Source: Gnetum montanum (lineage: Eukaryota > Streptophyta > Gnetopsida > Gnetales > Gnetaceae). Taken from it: a stretch of 64,000 bases of DNA. Below are positions 34,581 through 45,262 of this stretch, one piece after another; position 1 is the stretch's first letter, and each line of letters begins with the position of its first letter. Location of the stretch: contig MNCI01023340.1 in assembly GCA_015680685.1 (NCBI GenBank), positions 398,763-462,762 on the forward strand, given 5' to 3'. Position numbers and translations under genes: made by a program. Under the pieces are notes generated by a model, which ran no database searches, was not told the DNA's origin, and saw only the letters and a program-made list of their open reading frames with translations.

Positions 34581-35633
34581 TTATGTGACTGCTGAATATA
34601 GGAACTTTTGTATGTCGATGTCTTGTGCACATCGATTGCATGCAGGAAATGTTAAACTCCGCATTACCCATGATTTCTGCACATAATGGCACCTTGTGTC
34701 ACTATATGCGATGCATGGAACTTTCTTCTTTTCAATCTTCCCAAAGGTATTTTTCTTGGATATTTCTAGGGAAAGATTGCGAATTCCTAGGCGCATGTCT
34801 ACTGTGCTCAGCCATGCCCTTCCCATTATTATCAGGAAGTCCTCTTTTTCATTGTTTATTTGGATCACTAGGAAATCAGCCAGGTATGACCAACCACCTA
34901 CGGTGGTGACGATGTCCTCAACTTGTCCCAGAGGAACAGTGATGGACTGGTCAGCCAGCTCTAAGTAAATATTGCTCTTCTTGAGTGGAGGTAGGTTCCA
35001 AGTTTTATACAATTCTTGTGAAATTAAGTTGACTATGTAACCTGAGTCAAGAAGAGCCTTATGAGGTTCATTCCTAGTGACTTGGAAATAAATTAGGGGG
35101 CTTCTCAGATCAGAGAATTTCTTGGGAAGGTGGCCTACCTTAATCCAGTTGGTAACTGTATGTGTTAACATAACCGTGTGCATTGGCCTCAACTTCTGGG
35201 TTGAGGGGGGTCCCAAAATCTTATTTGGTATAAAGGTGTTTAGATGTTCAACCGCTTGTGAAGGCGAGGGCTTGGTTGGATTGTTGGTCCTAAAGAAAGG
35301 TCTTTTTGGCATATAATTGTTAGAACCAACCAAGAATTGAGGATTGGGAGCCCTCGTGATATCGGGTTGTCGCGGTTGAGTGGGAATTACCTTGGGCCTT
35401 GTTGGAGCGGTTGGTGGTGGAGCTACTGGCGTAAGAGATGTGGATGGATTTGGAGGATAGTATGGGCATGGGGCATCTCCCAAAGAAGAAGGAGTCCTAA
35501 AATACTCCTGAACTTGATAGTAATGTGGTGGGATTATGTGACCCATAGAATCATTTGGAGAAATCGGTTGCTGCACATAATAGCCGTAAGGATCAGATTG
35601 TCGATAAGGATACTGTTGTGTCGGTGGTGGCAT
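34581..35633 (-). pseudogene. Element B gag C-terminus and protease (350-codon open stretch)
   Basis: This is the longest open frame in the window. Residues 1-130 are Pro/Gln/Tyr-rich (YPYRQSDPYGYYVQQPI and following), the end of gag. Around residues 190-205 is KALLDSGYIVNLIS with an intact DSG protease triad (codons at 35048-35040). VEDIVTTVGGW and FLIIMGRAWLSTVDMRLGI follow at about residues 235-280, giving the expected flap and C-terminal landmarks. The frame ends before RT. In the other copies the DSG is DYS (A), DSI (C) or NLG (D). In-frame continuity of gag end and protease suggests a Gag-Pol polyprotein. Confidence 0.92.
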
Positions 35634-37634
35634 CCCCCATGACTGTGGGTATTGCCACTACTGATGTTATCTGATGGGTTGTGGTGGATTTCCACTTNAC
35701 CTATGGGGTGTCTGTCGTTTGTTGAGTCTTGGTTTGAGTGCATACACCCTAGACTCTTGTAGATGTGAGATGATTGGACAACATCCCTTAGGATGGTCAT
35801 AGTGGTAGATCTCACATCCACCATCATCATTTGTGTCTAAATCTGTAACCTCATCAGAGATAGTAAATTTCCCCTTACCATTGTTATGTGCAGGGCCTAA
35901 ATCTCTCTGCTTTGTCTTGTTCTTGTAACTACTTCATTCCACCTTAGACTCCTCTATGATTTTCAAGATAGTTTCAAGTCTAGATTCTAAGGAATCCCAT
36001 AATTGATCCACCTTAGTCGATACTTCTGTTGTTAGTTTTTGAATTGGCAAGGTTTTTTTGCTCACCAGCTCCTCAAGTGGTGACTCATCCTCTTCATCAC
36101 AAAATCTCACTCCCTTCTTTCGAAGGGAAGGATCATGATTGTATTCTTCTGCACTCTCTCTTTTTCATAGTTCACCTTCTTCTTTTGCTACTTGTTCCAA
36201 CAAGCGATGAATTTCATGGACTCTAAGTTCTGATAATCTCCCTTGGGCATAAGTCCCAAGGGTTCTCATAGTCTCATGTCTTAGCCCATCTACGATGTGG
36301 CAGAGTTGATCCCACTATGCAAAACCATGGCCCAGGCAACAATGTAACAATGTGTAGTAGTAGCCCATGGAAGCATCCAAGGGTTCATGAGTACCTTTCT
36401 TCCATCCTTGGATTTACTTACGTAAATTAGACACTCTGGAGTATGTTTGATACTTATCATTGAAGAGTTCTAACATCATACTCCACCTCTTAATGGTTTC
36501 TTGTTCTAAGGACCGATACCAACTCTCTGCTTCCTTAGTGAGTGTCATGGGAAACAACTTGAGTTTTTTCCACTCATTCTCTATATTCTGCAAGGTGCAG
36601 GCATTATGAAATTCTTGTAAAGGATGTTGCAGATCATTGTTGTATCCCCCCTCAAAGCGTGAGATATTGTTCATGTCTAAACGCTTGATCCGACTATCTC
36701 TTTGATGCCTTGTTGGAATTCTTACTACCTCCATGATATCAAGCATACTTTAGGTTGTAAGTAGGGGCTCATCATGATCGTTTCTTTCATGATGCCTATG
36801 ATGTCTTCGTTGTTCCCTACTTTCCCTTCATTCATGCCCTTTTCCTCTCTCTTGACTCTCTCATCGAGGTCTCTCATTTTGTCTATCTCTATCCTCACCA
36901 TTATGCTCTCTATGATTACATCCAGAGGTGGAAGGAGAGGATGAGTGATGTGAAGAAGGAAAAGAAGAAGGAAAACCATTGCCATGATGATGTTTCCTAC
37001 CTTCTCTTTTGTGGCTTCAGCCCCGATCATGATAATGATCTAAGTGCTCGTCCTTGTCATGGATTGTTGTTCCCTTAGTGAACAGTTGGCATTCATGGGG
37101 ATTAGAACTAGGGTTATGTATTGTGGACCATAGATTCTGATACCCCACCTACTCACTTTCATTAGGAAGAAAAACATCTTTCGATACAGAGCCCGTTATG
37201 AGTGGTTCACCATCTCCTATTTCACTAAGGACGTGCAAGATCTCTTTGCCCTTCAATAGTGTATGTTGGCTCTCCTGCCTTGAGTCCCTCATCCATTGTA
37301 AAGTTCTGGGATGGTAATCCATCATGTCAAAATTTTCCGCAACGTATTCAGCATATAATTCTGTCATGTCAATCTGTGCCAAAGCACGGAGAAGCATGTT
37401 TGGAACTGCCTGATCTGGAGGTAACACAATGTTACCTTGCAAGTCTCTCCAGCGCATCTATTCATCTTGATGGAAGATAAAATTAAAATTGGGAATATAC
37501 TCATTGGGATGAGTATATTCCACCCTATATTGTTGAGAAACTAGCAGATTTAGGTTATGTGTTTTTGATTGCCGACTATTTCTTGTATGGTCCTTAGGTG
37601 GTAAATTACTCTTATGAGAAGAAGAAGAAGACAT
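35634..37634 (-). pseudogene. Element B gag, N-terminal and core parts (broken)
   Basis: The ATG at 37634 begins MSSSSSHKSNLPPKDHTRNS, then after one stop an open piece at 37457-37149 with MRWRDLQGNIVLPPDQAVPN. A charged middle part lies at 37030-36725. The capsid-like core (36746-36414) reads IPTRHQRDSRIKRLDMNNIS and AESWYRSLEQETIKRWSMML. The Cys/His motif CEIYHYDHPKGCCP lies at about 35818-35773. A single N at 35698 coincides with the absence of about 60 bp that D has, so a join is likely there. It needs at least two frame corrections and is not functional as assembled. Confidence 0.87.
35698..35698. other. Single N, likely assembly join
   Basis: Relative to D (about 8880-8950), about 60 bp are missing around this N in the B gag, so it stands for more than one unknown base. 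Confidence 0.6.
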
Positions 37635-37759
37635 TATGTCTTATTGGTGTGCTATTTAACCATTATATAATTTTTCTTTTAATTAACCCTAAGGGTTCGT
37701 TTAAGCTCCCAACAATATGAGTGATTTCCTATGTTCTACTTAGCACACAAACACTTAGT

Positions 37760-37777
37760 CCCCGGCAACAGCACCAA
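37760..37777 (-). other. Element B primer binding site (tRNA-Asp)
   Basis: The minus strand reads TTGGTGCTGTTGCCGGGG directly after the LTR end. It is the best preserved PBS here, with two differences from the complement of the tRNA-Asp 3' end. Confidence 0.93.
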
Positions 37778-38523
37778 TGATGAGTGGCGAGGTACCCCCG
37801 CACTCAACCATACGAATACAAGTGTAACACGCACGATCTGGTTGAAATCCATAGACTAAGTGCCTACATGCCTCATGGAACACTTAAGGTTAATTATTTG
37901 TTGTCTTTCCAGACTCACTTGTATTTGTCACGGCGTATGGTTAAGTAAGTATGAGGTATATGATTTTTATAGTCTTTTTCTGTTTTATTTCCTATGCTAT
38001 TGAGGTGAAGGGTTGAAGAGACTAATCACTAACTTTAACTAATGAACTAAGTCTAATTTAACCTAGCATCAGCATCCCTTCCCACTTACCATACACACCC
38101 TGAACCAATGCAACCGTGGNNNNNNNNNNNNNNNNNNNNNNNNNNNNNNAATAAATAATAGTAAATAAAATCCTAATTAGACTATTCCATGCACTGCAAG
38201 GTTTATCCAAGAAGCTCGTCTTTATTGCCGTACACAAACTTGTGTTCAGGTACAATGTTTGCTCAAATAAATATTCGTTCACTTTAGGACTCCTACTGTG
38301 GGCACATGGAAAATATTCTATCTCTGGAGTGATCAATTTTCTAGAGTTTTCCTACTGTCTATCCTAGGATGAGGAAACAAGGGAGAGCTACCTGTTATTT
38401 ATAGATATGACAGTGCACCACGATATCACAGGGGAGGATGCGATATTGCGTACGTGATATCACAAGGGATGCGATACTGCTACGGCCGTGATATCGCGGC
38501 CCATGTGATATCACGTCCCATCA
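37778..38523 (-). repeat. Element B 5' LTR (contains a gap)
   Basis: On the minus strand it starts TGATGGGACGTGATATCACA at 38523 and ends before the PBS. U3 has about six gatatc palindromes where the 3' LTR has two. The TATA box is at 38403-38396. Thirty Ns at 38120-38149 stand for about 137 bp, judging from the 3' LTR (29035-29171). Confidence 0.93.
38120..38149. other. Assembly gap (30 N) in B 5' LTR
   Basis: The 3' LTR supplies the missing segment: the bases before and after the gap align to 29034 and 29172. The true gap size is about 137 bp. Confidence 0.9.
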
Positions 38524-38528
38524 ATAAC
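38524..38528. repeat. Target-site duplication of element B, right copy (ataac)
   Basis: Exact copy of 28688-28692. The F sequence resumes after it. Confidence 0.9.
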
Positions 38529-39420
38529 ATATTATTTTGATCATTTACACATAGCATTCTTTTGAGAGGAAGTCAAGTTTTATGAAGATTCATTATGCAT
38601 TACATAAAATTTGATGTCATCATACCACTTTTATTGAGGAACATTGTTAATAGTGGCGATAGAGACACCTTCAATGGTCCTTGTGAAGGTTAGAGCACAA
38701 TTCTCCATCAACAAAGGTAACTTGATAAATACATTTGGCATCATACTTAGGGCTAAGGTTGTAATGGCATTAGCTAAGGTGTTTTTAATTTAGCATATGT
38801 TTTGAATGCCAAAATCTATAAATTATAGCATGAGTTTCTTGGCCAAGTCATAGTAAGGTTTTTAATGTTTGGCTTTGTACACATAAACTTTAGTCACTTG
38901 GTTAACCATGAGTTCAGAATCACCTTTTATCATCAAAAATCTGATCCCTTGGTTACGAGCCACAATCATTCCTTTGATTAACCCTTCATATCCACAACAT
39001 TGTTGGTACCAAAAAATTGAAAATAATAAGTGAAAGGTTGAATTGCACTAGAGGGTGATATTATGATGGTAGTAGCACTAACCCCATGGGCATTTGAAGT
39101 TTCCTCAAAGTGCCTAATGGTTTCATAACCTTCAAGCACCTCATTAACAATATTGACATGCTCATCAAGGAACTCAAGATCAATGACAACGTTCTCCTCA
39201 ATTGGGGAAGTTCTGAGTTGAGAAGCTATATCTTGTCCTTTGGTTGATGCTTGGGAGATGTAATGCAAGTCAAAATTAGTTGTTATGACCTTCCACCAGG
39301 CTATTCGACTACTCTTGTATATATTGGTTGTAATGCCTCTTAGTACATTATCTTTACATATGATGTTGACTTGGCTCCTAAAGAGGTAGTTTTTAAGGAG
39401 AGGACTAGGGATAAGCAATA
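38529..39420 (-). pseudogene. Element F RNase H and start of integrase (Tat-like, broken)
   Basis: The 146-codon open stretch 39418-38978 holds FDLHYISQASTKGQDIASQL and LEFLDEHVNIVNEVLEG. After one frame change, ARNQGIRFLMIKGDSELMVN and VTKVYVYKAKH form the RNase H domain typical of Tat elements, which carry a second, archaeal-like RNase H. The rest leads to the integrase N-terminus, cut by B at 38524. TAG stops and a frameshift are present. Confidence 0.82.
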
Positions 39421-40460
39421 CTTCTCAACCTCTGTGTATTAGGTCTCATAATCCATCAACATATGGATTAAGTAGTAAATAGGTAACTTTTCTCCAATAT
39501 CTCATTTTTGATAGAGTAAAGAGGCTATGGATGTGTTGAAGACTATGAGGTAAATGTAAAATAGTTTGCCCTTTTGAGGTGGTTAGACTATGGGTAGTTA
39601 AGCCAACTCTTGCTTGATGTTATCAAAGGCCTCTTAGAACTAGTTAGTCTACTCATAGTGAACTTCCTTTTTAAGAAACTACTACATGAGTTGTAGCTTA
39701 CTTATAAGTCTTGAGAGATCAACCTATAAATAAATTGCAATCTACCTTGTAATCCCTTTAGTTCTTTAACGTTAGCAGCTACTACCAAATTTGTTATGGC
39801 CTTAACCTTATCAAGATTAACATGTATCCCTGCCTTAGATACTATGAAACCAAGCATTTTTCCTATCTTGATGTAGAAGACACAGTTCATAGGATTAATT
39901 CTAAGTTTTTATTTGAGACATCATTGGAGTACTAAGTCAAGGTCATGTGCATGATCATTGTTTACCTTGGAATTGATCACTATGTCATCAACATAATCAT
40001 TAAGCAGCCCTACAATGTAATCACTAAATATATAAGTCATGGCTCATTGATAGGTTGCACCCACATTCTTTAGACCAAATGAAATCATGGTATAATAAAA
40101 GGTTCCCCAAAAATTCATGAAGGTCATGTATAACTAATGCTTTGGGTTAATCCTAACTTGCTTGTATCTTGAGAAATCATCCATGAAGGATAGTAAGGCA
40201 TGACCAACCATAGTATTAATGAGTTGATCAATACTAGGTAATGGGAAATCATCTTTAATGGTTTACTTATTAAAGTCTTGGAAATCGATACAAATATGAA
40301 TGCTTCCATTCTTCTTGGGAACTACCACTATGTTGGACATCCAATCAATGTGATTGATTGCTCAGTTGAAATTAGCTTTGTAGAGCTTCATAATCTCATC
40401 ATGAATGGCTAAGGCCAAATCTGGTCTAACATTTCAGAATTTTTATTTAATAGGTTTGAT
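39421..40460 (-). pseudogene. Element F reverse transcriptase (Tat-like, broken)
   Basis: On the minus strand from about 40400: SNIVVVPKKNGSIHICIDFQ, IKDDFPLPSIDQLINTMVGH, ALLSFMDDFSRY, FGLKNVGATYQ, YVDDIVINSK (catalytic YVDD, about 39990-39960) and LRINPMNCVFYIKIGKMLGF, then GIHVNLDKVKAITNL and KELKGLQGRLQFIYRLIS. The FGLKNAGATYQ-like motif and YVDD separate it clearly from the Athila RTs here. Several stops interrupt it. Confidence 0.88.
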
Positions 40461-40802
40461 GTTAGGACTGAGTATGATTTTGTGTTATACTAATTGTGGA
40501 TAAAGCCATCACATATCTTTGTATGACCAAGAAAAGACTTTAATGTTATTTTGAAGGACCTTGGTGATGCCTTAAGCTTCTTGTGGTTTTAGTGAGGGAA
40601 TTAATATAAGTGTTTTCTCCTTATCATTGTGTGTTGTGGTAGGAACCTTAGCTAGAGAGTCCTCAATAATGTCACTGGCCTTGAGGTGAATATTTTTAAC
40701 TATGTACTTCGGCCACTCAAGAGACATTTCTATGGATGCTACAAGGTCAAACAGGCTCTCAAGCTTAAGATCAAGGTAATTAAGATCAATGAATTGCTCC
40801 AC
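40461..40802 (-). pseudogene. Element F segment upstream of RT
   Basis: The open piece 40802-40572 (start codon read as GTG) includes VEQFIDLNYLDLKLE and SLAKVPTTTHNDKEK. It is followed by VFSWSYKDMW and HKIILSPNIKPIK, matching the segment that precedes RT in Tat elements (the F-A-W-S-Y-K-D region). No protease or gag is found further upstream; the next 670 bp are short repeats. Confidence 0.65.
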
Positions 40803-40902
40803 ATTACTGTAGGATCAACCAAGATTTAGAGGTAAGCTAAATTATACCCATGTTTCCATGTGTTGGTCCTGCACATCAACCAAAAGTACATTTAGTAGCA
40901 TC

Positions 40903-41470
40903 TAGGTGATATGATTTGCTAAACAATGCTAAAATGATGTAAAATAACAAGTAATACAACATCATAGTGCATAATAATGTTCAATAAAAGTAAGATAAGA
41001 TGTAATGAGGCCAAGTAATTCATAAATGGCAAAAAATGATACCTTATATTTCCTGACACCAAATAAAGGTGAAAAATGAGGCCAAATATGATCAAAATGT
41101 ATTAAAATAAGGCCAAATGACATTAAAATAATGAAAAATGACACCAAATGGAATCAAAATGGTTCAAAATAATAAAAAATGACATAAAATGAAGTTGTAA
41201 CAATGAAGAAATGATATCAAATGATAAGAAATGATGTCAATATGGTGTGAAATGATGTTGAATGGTTTCCAACATGGTCAAATGAAGTCAAAACTATGAA
41301 AAAATGATGCCAAATGATACCAGTTAATGGAAAATGATACCAAAGTATGCCAAAATGATGCAACGAAATGCCAAGGAGGGACAAGTAGGGTCAAATGGTG
41401 TCAAAATGATATGAAATGTCATCAAATCATACCAAATGATATCAAGAAATGACACCAAATCAGATCAAAT
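40903..41470 (+). repeat. Degenerate aaatgataccaa-type array, unit about 10-11 bp
   Basis: About 570 bp in which words such as aaatgatacc, aaaatgatgcc and aaatgatgtc recur every 10-12 bases with many substitutions. It stands between the pre-RT segment of F and the block shared with 25302-25510. In the E-side copy of that block there is only one such word (accaaatgacatt), so the array expanded on this side. Confidence 0.8.
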
Positions 41471-41579
41471 GACATTAACTAGGTTAGACTTAGTCAAATA
41501 AGGTTATAACAGGCTAAAATAATCTATTTTTATTTAATATTTTTATAATTTTGATAACTAAAATTTAATGAAAATTAAT

Positions 41580-41760
41580 TATAAGTTGCCAAAAGAGGTG
41601 AAAACTTAAAGAAAACTAGTTGCAAATTGTCAAAATGGACAAAAAGCTAAGGAAAATAGGTTGTAAACTATCAAAATTAGTAAAAAGATAAAGAAAATAA
41701 GTTGTAAATTTTCAAAATAATAAAAAATATAGAGAAAATATGTTTTAAATTTTTTAAATA
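41580..41760 (+). repeat. Degenerate tandem repeat, unit about 41 bp, four to five copies
   Basis: Units beginning near 41583, 41618, 41658, 41699 and 41740 share the form gttgtaaattgtcaaaat, then gtaaaaag, then aaagaaaat. The first follows the block 41464-41580 that matches the E side. Confidence 0.7.
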
Positions 41761-42029
41761 TTTAAAAAAGCTAGCAAAAATTAATAAAACAATATAAAGC
41801 CTTGTAAAAATTATAAAATCCTGTCAAAACTAGCAATAAAGTGCTAGAAAAGTGGTTTTTTTCTACCAAAAATATTTTAAAAGGCTAATACTTATTTTAC
41901 CAATGTGAATGAATCATTATCTTGATATGGTAATAGTTTAGGATTAATTTTTTGCTTGTAGGACCCACCAAGGTAACTTGTGACCACTTGAGATTAGGCT
42001 TTCGTCATGTGGGACCCATTATGATGGTG

Positions 42030-43420
42030 TTTGAGCTTGTTTTGAACTTGTTTTTGGTGGTAAAGGGTTTCCTACATTGGTATTCACATTGACCAATGTA
42101 TTTATCTTGATTTCTAATGTATTTGAGTTGTATACTAGGTTGGGGAAGGAATTTTGATCAAATTTTAGAAGCTTGAAGCCTTTTGCTACAACACCTAGGG
42201 TTTGGTGAAGAAATTTTCCATTCTAGAGTTGTTTGGAGCAAAGTAAATATTTTTTTGATGCCCTAAAATTTTCCTCTACATTGTCCCAATGTATTTTTCT
42301 TGGATTCCAACATATTTATTTTTTTTGGGAAGGTTTATAGAAGTTTTGATCACGTCTTGGATTTTGTTGAATTCTCATGTTAATGTTAGGAAGGAAGAGG
42401 GAGATCTATGTTGTTAGAGGTCATATCCACCAAGGTAAAGGATTTCCACTATCCACATGTTGATTTATATGTTGAATAACATGTGATCCATTAATACGCA
42501 ATGTATAAACACCTTTAAACCAATTAGTGATGCTTTCAACTAGACTTTTGACACTATAGAACTCCTAAGGTACTAGCTAGGGTTTTGGCTAGGAATTTGT
42601 GGTTTGTAAGGATATGCAAGCCAAGATTAAAGTTTATTTATGTTCTCACATTGGTACACATTTTTCCAATGTAATTGGCATCAACACCCAATGTATGAAT
42701 GAAGCTTAATAATTTTAACAAGCTTTTCAACTTAGTCTTAATCCTTGAAGATTCCTAATGTAGTGGCCAATGTTCTGAAGGAATATCTATAGTTTCTGGG
42801 CTTACACTAATCAAGTTTTAGATTTTTTTAGGTTCTCACATTGGTATACATGTTGACCAATGTATTTGACAATAATATCTAAAGTGTTGAGTAAATCTTG
42901 GCCCATTTTAAGGTTTTTTGATTTAGTTCTATGGCCTTGCAATTTCCTGTGTCTACACCTAGGGTTCTAAAGCAAGATGGGTGGTCTATGAGACTATAAA
43001 AGCTAAATTGCAATTTTCTTGATGTTCTCACATTAGTATATACATTGAATAATGTAATTGAATTGACTTCCAATGTATATACTAGGTTTGAATAATTTTT
43101 GAGAAGTTTCAATAGGCTTTAAGGGCTTTTAGATCTGTAGCTCAGTGCCTAGGTTTTTGGGGGAGGATTAATAGCTTTTGGGATCATTTTTGGCAATGTA
43201 TGAGGTTCCTTAACAAGCATTAGATATTCTTAAGGTGTCTCACATTGATTCATATGTTGGCCAAGGTATTCAACTTGGAATTCCAATGTAAAAAAATACT
43301 TGACCTCCAATGTATGCACTCCCTTGTGCTAAATTTTGGTGTATTGGAACTTACTAAAATCTTAGGATTCTTGTGGCCAATGTATTACCAAGGTTCTTGA
43401 GCTCTCCAAGTTGATGTATG
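42030..43420 (+). repeat. Degenerate tandem array, unit about 190 bp, about seven copies
   Basis: The word ctcacattggtata with a following accaatgtattt and, about 30 bp later, ccaatgtat recurs at about 42072, 42275, 42450, 42645, 42835, 43027 and 43239 (spacings about 175-212 bp). Between these anchors a ctagggttttgg-like word also recurs. Units are strongly diverged. There is no coding potential. It may lie in the long LTR or leader of a Tat/Ogre-like element. Confidence 0.75.
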
Positions 43421-44324
43421 TGCTATTCTGGGAAGCCAAACTGGGAAGGTCAAAATAGAAACTTTCAAATAAAACTTAACATACAAGGCTTGACATCTCT
43501 TTAAACATTCTCAAGCTCAATGAGAAGAAGATTCTCTTACTTTTCTAAAGGTATTTTCTTCTCTACATTAAGTACACTTGAGGTCCAAATAATTTCTAGC
43601 ACCCAACTCTAGTGTTGTAGCTATTTTCTTCTAAGTATCTTAAGTGTGGTGCCCAGAATCTATACTTGTGGCTGAAAAACAAAAATCATCATATCTTCCT
43701 AGTAATCTTAGCATTCATCCACCTCTACTCACAGTGTTGGTATAGTAGGGAAGGGAGTTTCAAGATTTTCTTCTACTACCATCAACGTAAAGGTTTGAAG
43801 CTCTCGATAACCATGGGAAAGAAGATCAAGTCAAGCAATCAAAATCCAATCTTCGATGAGGTAGAGGAGCCCATACACATTGTTTCAATCCTTTCAAATC
43901 ATACTATGGAAGAAGGATCTTCATCAAGATGTACCAGGTACCAAGTTCTCACCATTTTTTTTTATTTTTTATAGTTTTGTGAAAATTTGTTTCCACCTTT
44001 AGGCTTACCTAGGTTAAAATTTATTGCTTTATTTATGTCAAATGGAAGGTTTAGGCCTGACTAATTATATCATAATCAAGATTTTTATTTTTGGTGATGG
44101 ATTGAAGGAGACTTAGGTTTTTCTCCAAACCTTTGCTTAGTATTTTCTCCCTAGTTTTGGTGAATTTTAGCTTCACCTTGACAATTTTTCTAGAACATAT
44201 AGGCTATGATTTCGTAATTTTGAATGCATAGATTCGTTATTCTAGGTTTTATGGTGATAATGAAAGTAGAATTATATTTTGAGAATTTTTTATTAATTTT
44301 TTATGATTTTTTTTCCAAAATAGC
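43421..44324 (+). other. Unassigned stretch with one short ORF
   Basis: No repeat end or gene is certain here. A short frame at 43813-43974 starts MGKKIKSSNQNPIFDEVEE in good context (accATGGG) and runs into ccaggtaccaag, which looks like a splice donor, before a T-rich stretch. It could be the first coding part of an unrecognised element or a chance ORF; I cannot assign it. The rest is AT-rich with no motif I recognise. Confidence 0.3.
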
Positions 44325-45241
44325 TGATAGAGCATGAAATGGCTAATACATCGCATCTAAGATGTCGTAAATGCTACATTGCATCTACAATGTCACAAAT
44401 GCAATGTTGCATTTGTGTTGTAGCATTCCCTAATACATTGCATCTGCTATGTCATAAATGTGATGTTACAATTATTATAAATGCCTATAAATATGAGCCT
44501 CTTGTTGTGTATTTGACACCATTTGATCAAAAGTATAGCCAGACTCTTGCAGTTTTCTCCTGTAATCCTCACAAATAATTAGTGAGTGCCCACAACATGG
44601 ATGAGTCAATTGTATGGCATCTTATTTGAGTGGAATTTCACCTAGACACATTTCATGAATGGCAATAAGGTTAAGATTGATTCCTATCCATTATAGCACT
44701 TTAACTTGGAATAGATTTACTTTTAATGTAATTTACTTTTGATGTACTTTTAGTTAATATTTACATTTTCATGCATATTAATCAATTGGAAAAATGAGCA
44801 TGACTAGTTTCAAGCATAAACATATATTTGTTTGGTAATCCTATAAGCATTAATGCTTGATTTTCCCAGCAGCATAACACTTGGTAATTCCATTAGTGAA
44901 TACATGAGTTTTTGGCATGTACAGCAAGCTAGGAATGGACATTCATTGTCTTTAGGCTAGCTTAGAATTTATATTTGTGTTATTAATTAGATTAATTAAT
45001 TAATTTCTATATTATTATTCAATGATTTTAAGGATCACACAACATCAATAATCATATGCCTCACTTTGGACTAAATAATACACGACCAAACTACCACTAG
45101 TCTAAGTGAGAAGATAGCAACCTACAATCAATGCTTAACAATCTAGACACCACACTAGTCCCATCCATGTAATTTGACCAAATTGCACATGAATGCTTGT
45201 GATTCATATGGTTGGGCATAGGGGGTATCCACCACTCATCA
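44325..45241 (+). repeat. Athila-type LTR, probably 5' LTR of host element G1
   Basis: Starts TGATAGAGCATG and ends CACTCATCA, 917 bp, followed at once by a PBS. No polypurine tract precedes it, so it is a 5' LTR. U3 holds repeated gcatctaagatgtc/gcatttgtg-type words; the TATA box is at 44486-44493. The three-unit cttggtaat module is at about 44830-44905. It resembles the LTR at 61721-62599 in order and key words but is strongly diverged from it. Confidence 0.8.
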
Positions 45242-45262
45242 TTGGTTCTATTGTTGAGGATG
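45242..45262 (+). other. Primer binding site after LTR 44325-45241
   Basis: ttggttctattgttgagga is a degraded form of the tRNA-Asp PBS, directly at the LTR end. Confidence 0.7.

Larger units (their letters stand above)
28693..38523 (-). mobile_element. Element B: Athila-like retrotransposon, best preserved copy, nested in element F
   Basis: 9,831 bp as assembled. On the minus strand: 5' LTR (37778-38523, with a gap), PBS, gag, protease, RT, RNase H, integrase, 3' UTR, polypurine tract, 3' LTR (28693-29480). It has exact ataac duplications. It retains long open stretches (350 codons through gag end and protease, 227 through integrase) and many more CpG sites than its neighbours. RT has VFMDDFSTYR, protease has LLDSG and integrase has two of three acidic residues. 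It lacks the extra ORF of A and C. It is probably the youngest insertion in the window but still contains stops and frameshifts. Confidence 0.95.

Noticed and set aside
34625-35642. Plus-strand ORFs opposite the B gag-protease (for example 34625-34909, 34696-34968, 35337-35642)
   Set aside because: They are shadows of the 350-codon minus-strand frame, which shows clear protease motifs.
37760-37777. tRNA-Asp gene
   Set aside because: Only about 18 bases match the tRNA 3' end; this is the primer binding site.
38400-38523. CRISPR-like regularly spaced palindromes (gatatcgc)
   Set aside because: Units are too short and unevenly spaced, and lie in the U3 of a plant LTR.
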